Positions 1-6,505 of a stretch of DNA of 25,318 bases are shown piece by piece. The stretch comes from an uncultured Clostridia bacterium (GTDB lineage: Bacteria; Bacillota; Clostridia; Lachnospirales; Lachnospiraceae). Each line of letters starts with the position of its first letter. Positions within the stretch are counted from its first letter, which is position 1. A program made the position numbers and the translations under genes. The DNA lies in the NCBI GenBank assembly GCA_946611595.1, contig CAMODY010000007.1, positions 1-25,318 of the forward strand, given 5' to 3'. Under the pieces are notes generated by a model, which was given only the letters and a program-made list of their open reading frames with translations, did no database searches and had not been told where the DNA came from.

Positions 1-755
1 GCTTTTCCGGCCGGCACAACTTCAAGCTCTGCAGAGATCAGGTCCTCTTCTACAAGACCATATTTCTCATTTAAGATCTTTAAGATTCCAAGCTTAACTC
101 TTTCGCTGTCTTCTTTATCTCCGATCGGTCTGGAACCTAAAAGTACATTTAAAACCTCGGAAGGAACAGCTTTATCCAAAGGCTCTTTATCTGTTGATTT
201 GTTCAGATGCGGAAGGAGGTCCTCAATAATAAAGTTCGGATCGCCCTCATCTCCTCCGATATTGACATCGACTACGCTTCCATCTTTCAGTACGACAACA
301 CCATAAATTTCAAGCGGTCTTGCAACCCACTGATATTTTCTGATTCCGCCATAGTGATGCGTCTTAAAGTATGCCATCTCAGCTTCTTCATAAAGCGGCA
401 TCGGCTTAAGATCCAGTCTCGGTGCATCTGTATGTGCTGCGCCGATGTTGATTCCTTTTTCAAGACCTTCCTTACCGATCACTGCAAGCATGATGGATTT
501 TCCGCGGTTGTTGAAATACACCTTGTCCCCGGTCTTCAGTTTCATGCCAGCCTTATACTCTTTAAAGCCTTTTTCTGTTGCAAGTTTAATGCAGTAGTTT
601 ACGCAAAGACGCTCGGTCTTTCCATTATCCAGAAACTTTTTATAATCCTCGCAGTATGTGAACATCTTTTTCTCTTCTGCTGGAGTAAGGCGGTCATAAC
701 CATTTCCCGGATTGTAGAATAATTTTTCTTTTAATGCGTTTTTCTTGTCTGCCAT
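1..755 (-). CDS. M18-family zinc aminopeptidase, C-terminus cut off by the window edge
   Basis: Cytoplasmic metallo-aminopeptidase that removes N-terminal residues from peptides. Only the first 251 codons are present; the family is usually about 430-470 residues, so roughly 200 are missing. Seen: a His-Thr-Asp-Ala-Pro motif at residues 108-112, followed by RLDLKP, which corresponds to the first metal-binding motif of M18 enzymes. Also seen are the HHYGGIRKYQW stretch near residues 133-143, characteristic of the clostridial branch, and VNIGGDEGDPNF near 164-174. The start ATG is at 755 with a perfect AGGAGG at 763-768. It lies 34 bases downstream of the PAP2 gene on the same strand with no terminator seen between, so co-transcription is possible. 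The family call is firm; substrate preference is unknown. Confidence 0.9.
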   Translation of the reverse strand, partial: MADKKNALKEKLFYNPGNGYDRLTPAEEKKMFTYCEDYKKFLDNGKTERLCVNYCIKLATEKGFKEYKAGMKLKTGDKVYFNNRGKSIMLAVIGKEGLEKGINIGAAHTDAPRLDLKPMPLYEEAEMAYFKTHHYGGIRKYQWVARPLEIYGVVVLKDGSVVDVNIGGDEGDPNFIIEDLLPHLNKSTDKEPLDKAVPSEVLNVLLGSRPIGDKEDSERVKLGILKILNEKYGLVEEDLISAELEVVPAGK

Positions 756-762
756 TTATATG

Positions 763-768
763 CCTCCT
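763..768 (-). promoter_or_regulatory. Ribosome binding site of the M18 aminopeptidase
   Basis: AGGAGG on the minus strand, 7 bases before the ATG at 755; it decides the start of the partial gene. Confidence 0.85.
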
Positions 769-789
769 GATTGTTATAATAATCTTTCT

Positions 790-2151
790 TTATGCTGCAG
801 AATCTGTTGTCTGCTCAATACCTTCCCAGTAATCATCCGGAATGATATTGAAGGCTCCGTTATCATTTGTGATCTGATAATATTTCCCGTTGTAAAGGAT
901 CACACCCGGATAATCGCATCCAAGCGTATATGCACTTTCATCATTCATATAGAACGTATAGTAGATCGAACCATCCTGATCAGATACAGGCATTTCGCTG
1001 ATCTCACTTCCAACCTGTACACCCTTAAGTGCCTCAAAGACCTTTTGGATCATAGCAGGATCTGTTACGATCACATCCGTATTATTCTTGGTATATTTCA
1101 GTTTCACCGGAGCATTCGCTGCAAAGTTATCGCGAAAAGCGCTGATTGAAGGATCATTAAAGAAACTAAAGAAGTCTGTGTTTGCAATCGGCTCTGAAGC
1201 GGAGCTAAAAGGCGATACTTCACTTTCCGGTGCATCTACAGATCCGGTCTCTTCAAACTGTTCATTCAATTGTTTCCAATGGATCTTGCAGTAGTATTCT
1301 CCGTTGATCGCCGGATATTTCTTGCTGTCCTCCTGAGCTTCATTCTGGCAGTCATATTCTCTGTTATAAGCACAGCGGAGCGTTTCCGGACCGCCATCGT
1401 TGATGGAGGTAAGATATGAAAAGCCAAAGATCAAAAGCCATGCAGCTGCAATGATAACTGCAGCAAGTCCTCTGCTGATTCCATTTTTAAACAATCTCTC
1501 AAGATTCACGATATCGTCAATCCGTCTCTTCCGAACGAACTTCGTAAGAGCGCAGCTGATCAGATAGCCTAAAATACCTGCAATAATACCAACGATCAGA
1601 CCTGCCAAAACGTCGGTTACGTAGTGTACCATCAGATAAACCCTTGAAGCAGCGGTAAGGAGTGCTACAACCGGGAATATCCAGGCAACGCCCTTTTTCT
1701 TCTCCGTAAAGTGGCACAGGAACAAGACGGTTGCAACTTCGAATGCACCTGTCGTATGTCCTGACGGGAATGAGTAATCCGACTCACAGAGCTGACCAGC
1801 ACCAAGATACCATGCCCAATACTGTGCATCACCCTGAAGAGTGTTATACGGCCGTATCCTGAGGACGGCTGGTTTTACGATAATATTTGTGATCAGGGTT
1901 CCGATGATCACGGCAAAAACAAGTGCAAAACCAACTTTTCTCGTGCGCTTGAAAAAACACATAACAAGACCCATTACTGCCATGAGAGCAATGTATTTCG
2001 TCGATCCCATCGCCGTAAAGATCTTTGCAAGAGCAGTAAAGAAACCGTTTTGCATACCGCCAAAGAAATGAAAAACTGCCATATCCAGACCATAGAAGGC
2101 AGCATTTAACTGATCCCCAATAGAGCCTGTTAATAATAAGTTTGTAAACAT
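790..2151 (-). CDS. PAP2-superfamily membrane phosphatase with C-terminal extension
   Basis: Multi-span membrane protein of the PAP2 (phosphatidic acid phosphatase type 2) superfamily, which removes phosphate from lipid phosphates such as undecaprenyl diphosphate or phosphatidate at the outer membrane face. All three catalytic motifs are visible: K93 to R100-P101, PSGH at 129-132, and S169-R170 followed by H176 and D180. Simple PAP2 enzymes are about 180-250 residues; this one is 453. After the catalytic core comes an extra hydrophobic helix (about 228-248), a segment with Cys260, Cys268 and Cys288, a Ser/Glu-rich linker (about 300-325) and a soluble C-terminal domain of about 120 residues that I do not recognise. 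The start at 2151 has AGGAG 8 bases upstream. Exact substrate cannot be told from sequence; undecaprenyl diphosphate recycling is one option. Confidence 0.88.
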   Translation of the reverse strand: MFTNLLLTGSIGDQLNAAFYGLDMAVFHFFGGMQNGFFTALAKIFTAMGSTKYIALMAVMGLVMCFFKRTRKVGFALVFAVIIGTLITNIIVKPAVLRIRPYNTLQGDAQYWAWYLGAGQLCESDYSFPSGHTTGAFEVATVLFLCHFTEKKKGVAWIFPVVALLTAASRVYLMVHYVTDVLAGLIVGIIAGILGYLISCALTKFVRKRRIDDIVNLERLFKNGISRGLAAVIIAAAWLLIFGFSYLTSINDGGPETLRCAYNREYDCQNEAQEDSKKYPAINGEYYCKIHWKQLNEQFEETGSVDAPESEVSPFSSASEPIANTDFFSFFNDPSISAFRDNFAANAPVKLKYTKNNTDVIVTDPAMIQKVFEALKGVQVGSEISEMPVSDQDGSIYYTFYMNDESAYTLGCDYPGVILYNGKYYQITNDNGAFNIIPDDYWEGIEQTTDSAA

Positions 2152-2223
2152 AAGATGTACTCCTCTGATTATTCTAACGCGCGCTTTGAAACTATATTTC
2201 AGCCCAGCGCATGATACCAGGAT

Positions 2224-2232
2224 ATTGTACCA
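2224..2232 (-). promoter_or_regulatory. Candidate extended -10 promoter for the PAP2 gene
   Basis: On the minus strand the sequence reads TGGTACAAT, a TGn-extended -10 with TACAAT at 2224-2229, about 75 bases before the start codon. A weak -35 (TTTAAA) lies 17 bases upstream. It sits in the divergent gap 2152-2392, which otherwise holds only the divergent promoter and leader hairpin. Prediction by eye only. Confidence 0.35.
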
Positions 2233-2299
2233 AAAAACGCACTGTTTTTAAACCACAAAAGAGGCCGTTTCGCTTTGTTATTCAAAATCACTTCTAATC

Positions 2300-2329
2300 T
2301 TGCGGCGAAAGGACATTGTCGTATATAAT
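2300..2329 (+). promoter_or_regulatory. Candidate sigma-A promoter for the small lipoprotein and sugar genes
   Basis: TTGCGG at 2300-2305 and a perfect TATAAT at 2324-2329, spaced 18 bases. It lies about 65 bases upstream of the lipoprotein start. The -35 matches the consensus at four of six positions. It would read into the lipoprotein gene and, as no terminator follows that gene, perhaps on into the symporter and galactosidase genes. Confidence 0.45.
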
Positions 2330-2360
2330 AAATAGCGGAAGGTATATAAAAAGGGGGAAT

Positions 2361-2380
2361 TGCCGCTCTGAAAGGCGGCA
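2361..2380 (+). other. Short hairpin in the leader of the small lipoprotein gene
   Basis: TGCCGC and GCGGCA form a perfect 6-bp stem with an 8-base loop, ending 12 bases before the ATG at 2393. No U-tract follows, so it is not a terminator. The 3' arm covers the only GG-rich sequence near the start, so folding could limit translation. This is inferred; the stem is short. Confidence 0.3.
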
Positions 2381-2392
2381 GCTTGTAACGTT

Positions 2393-3202
2393 ATGGGGAA
2401 ATATAAGCTTTTCTTTTCTTCATTTACTGCAGTGATTGCTGTCAGCATGGTTCTTTTTGGCTGCGGCCTTCATATTGGTAAAAAAGAGCCGGCTGCAGAA
2501 ACAGCCGTTCAGACAGAAGCTGCGTCTTCTGAGGAAGGCCAGGATATTCATTCCATTACCGAAAAAGAAACCGATCCTGAAGGAACTCCTATTACATTCA
2601 CCGGTGATATGCAGTATGAAGCCAATATCTTCTTAAGCAACTTTGCTGAGCAGTACGGCTTTACTTCTTACGATGTCGCGGCTCATGATGTGAAATTCCT
2701 TATGACATTTGCCCATCGCTATGCAAAAATCAATGCCTCCGGCAATTTATCTTATGACAGACAATACGAAGTCATGACGCTGGATTATGCAAATACTGTC
2801 CTGGACCGTTTCTTTGGAGAATCTGTATCCGACTCGGAAATGCTCTCCTTCCCTGCTCCATCCTATTCTTATGACAGTTCATATCATGGACCGTATTATA
2901 GCAGCGGCCTTGTTTATTATGATGCTGCCGATGGAGCAACAACAACAGATCTGGTCGTAGTGGACTCTGCGCACCAGTTTCCTGACGGAACGATCGATAT
3001 GCTTTTCACAAAATATTCCATGCTGGACTTTTATGACAGCATTGGAGGTTTAGCAGTAACAGATACTTATTATTCCATGACACCAGACGAAGCGGCTTCA
3101 GATTCAAACCTTGAAAAGATCGGTACAGGCTGGGCCACCGTTATGCCAAAGGCTTATAATGGCCGAAACACCTACCAGCTTATCCGTTATCAGGAATATT
3201 AA
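2393..3202 (+). CDS. Small predicted lipoprotein of unknown function
   Basis: A 269-residue protein that I cannot assign to a named family. The first 24 residues are a lipoprotein signal: Lys-containing start, hydrophobic core, and Leu-Phe-Gly-Cys with the lipidated Cys at 24, so the mature protein should be tethered to the outer face of the membrane. A Glu/Thr-rich linker (about 30-60) is followed by a compact domain (about 65-269) rich in Tyr, Ser and Asp. The start is supported by the signal peptide, although the ribosome site is weak (GGCGG 14 bases upstream, inside a hairpin); an in-frame TGA at 2369 rules out a longer form. It lies 57 bases before the symporter gene with no terminator between. 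A role with the sugar genes is possible but nothing in its sequence shows this. Confidence 0.75.
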   Translation: MGKYKLFFSSFTAVIAVSMVLFGCGLHIGKKEPAAETAVQTEAASSEEGQDIHSITEKETDPEGTPITFTGDMQYEANIFLSNFAEQYGFTSYDVAAHDVKFLMTFAHRYAKINASGNLSYDRQYEVMTLDYANTVLDRFFGESVSDSEMLSFPAPSYSYDSSYHGPYYSSGLVYYDAADGATTTDLVVVDSAHQFPDGTIDMLFTKYSMLDFYDSIGGLAVTDTYYSMTPDEAASDSNLEKIGTGWATVMPKAYNGRNTYQLIRYQEY

Positions 3203-3259
3203 TTTGAAATCTTCTTAAAAAATATAAATCAACTACATGTTTTATAGAAAGGAACTGAC

Positions 3260-4672
3260 ATGAACACAAGACGCTTAACAAAAAAAGAAATGAGGATCTT
3301 TGCTGTCGGACAGCTCGGATGGTCGATCCTCGGAGGTATCATCAATACCTGGCTGGTCACATTTTACCTGCCTACCACAAGTTCTGTGGAAGCAGGCGCA
3401 AAATTCTACATCCCAACCGGTCTTATCATTTTAGGAGTGCTGACGGTACTGGGTCTTATCACCTTTATCTGCCGAATCTTTGATGCGGTAACAGATCCAT
3501 GGATTGCTTCTCTTTCCGACCGCAGCAAAAACCCGAAGGGAAGAAGAATTCCGTTTATGCGCAGAGCTGCCATCCCGTTTGCAGTGATTACTGTCCTGGT
3601 ATTCTGTGCACCGATTGAGACGATCAGCACGATCAACATCATCTGGATCTTAGTATTCCTGATCCTCTTCTATCTGTTTATGACAATGTACTGCACCCCG
3701 TACAATGCATTGATCTCTGAGTTCGGAAAAACACAGGAAGACCGTATGTATATCTCCACCGCGATCTCACTGACCTTCTTCTTCGGAACACTGATCGCTT
3801 ACCTTCCGTTCGTACTTGCAGGTCCGCTGCAGGCGCTGGTTGGATATGGTTGGAGCTATCGTATCTGGTTCATCGTCCTTGCGATCTTTGCACTTATCTG
3901 CATGCTGATCCCGACATTCAAGTTGAACGAAAAAGACTTTGTAGATGCTAAGCCGAGTGAATCCAATGCATTCAAGAGCCTTGGTGCTACATTCAAAAAT
4001 AGAGAATTCCTGAAATTTGCAGGTTCTGATATTGCATACTGGATCGGACTGACTCTGTTCCAGACAGGACTTCCGTTCTTTGTAAAAGTTTCCATGCAGT
4101 TAGATGAATTCTACACAACCGTCTTCTTAGGAGCCATGACAATCCTTTCTGCATGCTTCTATCCGTTTGTATCTAAAATGGTTAAAAAACACGGAAAGAA
4201 GAAACTGGTTATTATCGGTTTCTTAGGACTTGCACTTGCTTATCTGATCACTGCCCTGATCGGCGTTATCCCACTTCCGGGTGTTGTATTTGGTGTTCTG
4301 ATCGTTGTGATCGCAGCTTTCCCGATGGCACTTCTCGGTATCATCCCGCAGTCCATCGTTGCTGACGTTGCAGAAGAAGATTCCATCCTGACAGGCGAAA
4401 AGAGAGAAGGTATGTTCTTCGCAGCAAGAACCTTTGCCATGAAACTCGGTCAGTCGATCGCTATGCTTGCTTTCACCTCTCTGGCAGTTCTTGGTACGAC
4501 CCAGGATCTTACAAGCAATGACCTTACCGCTTCTCCAACAGGCCTTAGAATCGTAGCAATCGTAGCAATTGCGTTCTGCGTTTTAGGTGCTGTGATTTTA
4601 AGCTTCTACAACGAGAAGAAAGTCATGAAAACGATCGCTGATGAACACAAGGCAGAAGGTTTAGAAGAATAA
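3260..4672 (+). CDS. GPH-family sugar:cation symporter (MelB-like)
   Basis: Integral membrane transporter of the major facilitator superfamily, glycoside-pentoside-hexuronide:cation branch, which brings in glycosides with Na+ or H+. At 470 residues it has the usual length, with about 12 hydrophobic spans. The family signature is clear at residues 75-100: Asp75-Ala-Val-Thr-Asp79-Pro, then SLSDRSKNPKGRRIPFM. The two aspartates match the DAxxDP cation-site motif of MelB. A second conserved patch, near residues 364-385, contains the VADVAEEDSILTGEKREG segment typical of this family. AAAGGA at 3248-3253 precedes the ATG by 6 bases. The next gene, 35 bases downstream, is an alpha-galactosidase, so alpha-galactosides such as melibiose or raffinose are the likely cargo; this is inferred from context. 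Confidence 0.9.
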   Translation: MNTRRLTKKEMRIFAVGQLGWSILGGIINTWLVTFYLPTTSSVEAGAKFYIPTGLIILGVLTVLGLITFICRIFDAVTDPWIASLSDRSKNPKGRRIPFMRRAAIPFAVITVLVFCAPIETISTINIIWILVFLILFYLFMTMYCTPYNALISEFGKTQEDRMYISTAISLTFFFGTLIAYLPFVLAGPLQALVGYGWSYRIWFIVLAIFALICMLIPTFKLNEKDFVDAKPSESNAFKSLGATFKNREFLKFAGSDIAYWIGLTLFQTGLPFFVKVSMQLDEFYTTVFLGAMTILSACFYPFVSKMVKKHGKKKLVIIGFLGLALAYLITALIGVIPLPGVVFGVLIVVIAAFPMALLGIIPQSIVADVAEEDSILTGEKREGMFFAARTFAMKLGQSIAMLAFTSLAVLGTTQDLTSNDLTASPTGLRIVAIVAIAFCVLGAVILSFYNEKKVMKTIADEHKAEGLEE

Positions 4673-4707
4673 TCAATCCTACATAAAGACTAAGACTGAA
4701 GAAAACT

Positions 4708-6345
4708 ATGATTAACATTAACATTAACGATATTGCCGTCAGATATACAGTTGATGGCGTTGAAAAAAGAGCACACGGGCCGGAGAATGAAGATCTCCGG
4801 CTTGAGCTTTGTCAAAAAGAAAACCGTACCACGATCAATATCATAGCAAAGCACCCGATCAAAATGGTCACCTCTTCTTTTGAAGTTCCCTATCATTATG
4901 ATCCGGACGATCGTGTGTATGTAAATGGATATCAATCCTGGACTGATACCAAGGAATTTGCCCTTGATGAATATCTCCATGACCTGAAAGGAAAAGTGCC
5001 TCGGTTTATCCGGAATATTTTCCATTTTGATAATTATGGCGACGCATGGTTCATGGATTACCAGAAGGATAACTTCCACAGTTTCACCTATGGATATTTG
5101 AAGAAGAAAGATGGCAGAGCCCACCTGGTCGGATCACTGAATGAAAAGAATGCCTTTCTGATCGTTCACTATAAAAAAGACGCGGGCGTTTTATCTCTTC
5201 GTAGCGACTGCGAATATAAGCTGGTGGAAGATGAATTCTGTCTTTATGATTTTGTAGAATACGAAGGAACTGTCCATGATGTTTTAGAGCAATATTTTGC
5301 AAACTACGGAAGCTGCTCTGCACCGAAGATCAATGGCTACACTTCCTGGTATTTGCATTACCAGAAGATCAATGAAGAAAAGATTTATACCGCACTCGAC
5401 GGTATCGACAGCAAGCATTTTGATCTTTTCCAGATTGATGACGGCTATGAAACCTTCGTCGGAGACTGGATGGACATCGATCCTGCGAAATTTCCGAATG
5501 GCCTGAAACCGATCGTTGAAAAGATTCATGCGAAAGGATTAAAAGCCGGCATCTGGCTTGCTCCTTTCGTTTGTGAAACAAAAAGCCGCTTATACAAAGA
5601 GCATCCGGACTGGCTCTATAAAGAAAACGGAGAGGTCGTATTTGCAGGAAGCAACTGGAGCGGAGATGTCGCACTTGATCTAAGGCTTCCTGAAGTACAG
5701 GATTACATCAAAAAATGCCTTCTCTACTACATGGATCTGGGCTTTGATTTCTTTAAGCTGGACTTTCTCTATGCTGCTGCATTGATTCACGAAGGCCGCG
5801 GCATGACACGCGCAGAGATCATGCGCCGTTCCATGGAAGGCCTTAGAGAAATCTTAGGAGACAAACTGATCTTAGGCTGTGGCGTGCCGCTGTCATCTGC
5901 TTTTAATCTTGTAGATTACTGCCGCATTGGTCCTGATGTCTCCTTAATTTTTGACGATGCATTTTATATGCGCAAAATGCACAGGGAGAGGATTTCTACC
6001 AAAATCACCTTGCAGAACACGATCTTCAGGGCTCATATGGATGGAAGTGTCTTCCGCTGCGACCCGGATGTTTTCCTGCTAAGGGATAATGATATTAAGC
6101 TATCGAAAGAGCAACGCCGTGCCCTTTGTATGCTGAACCACCTTTGCGGATCTGTCTATATGACCAGCGATAATGTTGCGCAATATGATGCAGAAAAGAA
6201 AGCTCTGCTAAAGGAAGCACAGGAATTATCAAAGGCTCAGATCACCAATATCACACGGGAAGGCGATCTGATCACGATCGAATATTTGCTTGATAAAAAT
6301 GCCGGAAAACTCATTTATAACAGCGAAAAAGGCGTTCTGATGTAG
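4708..6345 (+). CDS. GH36-type alpha-galactosidase
   Basis: Glycoside hydrolase of clan GH-D, family 36-like, that releases terminal alpha-galactose. At 545 residues it is shorter than the classical bacterial enzymes of about 720. The N-terminal beta-rich part (1-200) precedes a barrel starting near 207. Seen in the barrel: FQIDDGYE at 241-248, GIWLAPF at 281-287, and FFKLDF at 348-353, with Asp352 as probable nucleophile. RIGPD at 406-410 gives Asp410 as probable acid/base. There is no signal peptide, so it acts in the cytoplasm on imported sugar, which fits the symporter just upstream. The ribosome site is weak (GAAGAA about 7 bases upstream), suggesting translation linked to the symporter. 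Other clan GH-D activities cannot be excluded. Confidence 0.85.
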   Translation: MINININDIAVRYTVDGVEKRAHGPENEDLRLELCQKENRTTINIIAKHPIKMVTSSFEVPYHYDPDDRVYVNGYQSWTDTKEFALDEYLHDLKGKVPRFIRNIFHFDNYGDAWFMDYQKDNFHSFTYGYLKKKDGRAHLVGSLNEKNAFLIVHYKKDAGVLSLRSDCEYKLVEDEFCLYDFVEYEGTVHDVLEQYFANYGSCSAPKINGYTSWYLHYQKINEEKIYTALDGIDSKHFDLFQIDDGYETFVGDWMDIDPAKFPNGLKPIVEKIHAKGLKAGIWLAPFVCETKSRLYKEHPDWLYKENGEVVFAGSNWSGDVALDLRLPEVQDYIKKCLLYYMDLGFDFFKLDFLYAAALIHEGRGMTRAEIMRRSMEGLREILGDKLILGCGVPLSSAFNLVDYCRIGPDVSLIFDDAFYMRKMHRERISTKITLQNTIFRAHMDGSVFRCDPDVFLLRDNDIKLSKEQRRALCMLNHLCGSVYMTSDNVAQYDAEKKALLKEAQELSKAQITNITREGDLITIEYLLDKNAGKLIYNSEKGVLM

Positions 6346-6389
6346 CGCATATTGTAAGGGGACAAGTTAAAATCTGATAGTCACTTTTC

Positions 6390-6434
6390 TTGCCTCCAAA
6401 TACACTGTAGTTGTTAAAGTGTATTTGGAGGCAA
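6390..6434 (+). other. Perfect 17-bp inverted repeat in the leader of the beta-helix lipoprotein gene
   Basis: Arms at 6390-6406 (TTGCCTCCAAATACACT) and 6418-6434 are exact reverse complements, separated by an 11-base loop. A bulged extension of about 5 more pairs (ACTTT) is possible. It is not followed by a U-tract. It could be an RNA structure in the transcript, an operator for a large dimeric protein, or the remnant of a small mobile repeat; the sequence does not decide between these. I see no second copy in the window. Confidence 0.85.
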
Positions 6435-6445
6435 AAGTAAGAAGG

Positions 6446-6476
6446 ACGGTCTGCCAACTACGCAGACCGTTTTTTT
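6446..6476 (+). terminator. Intrinsic terminator after the galactosidase gene, possibly an attenuator
   Basis: A 9-bp perfect stem (6446-6454 with 6462-6470, arm ACGGTCTGC), a 7-base loop and a run of 7 T (6470-6476). It ends the galactoside operon. Only 14 bases separate the last T from the next gene's ribosome site at 6491, leaving no room for a promoter between, so transcription of the next gene must pass through it. Confidence 0.85.
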
Positions 6477-6505
6477 GCAACAAAAGGGGGAAAGGAGACT
6501 ATTTT

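Noticed and set aside
207..1149. Two plus-strand frames (207-722 and 745-1149)
   Set aside because: Mirror frames of the M18 aminopeptidase and PAP2 genes, rich in Cys, His and Phe; no ribosome sites.
6390..6434. 17-bp hairpin as the terminator of the galactosidase gene
   Set aside because: It is followed by AAGTAAGAAGG, not by a U-tract; the proper terminator comes 12 bases later.
6419..6505. Longer lipoprotein form starting at ATG 6419
   Set aside because: This start lies inside the 17-bp hairpin, would translate through the terminator, has no ribosome site and would hide the lipoprotein signal behind 29 residues.
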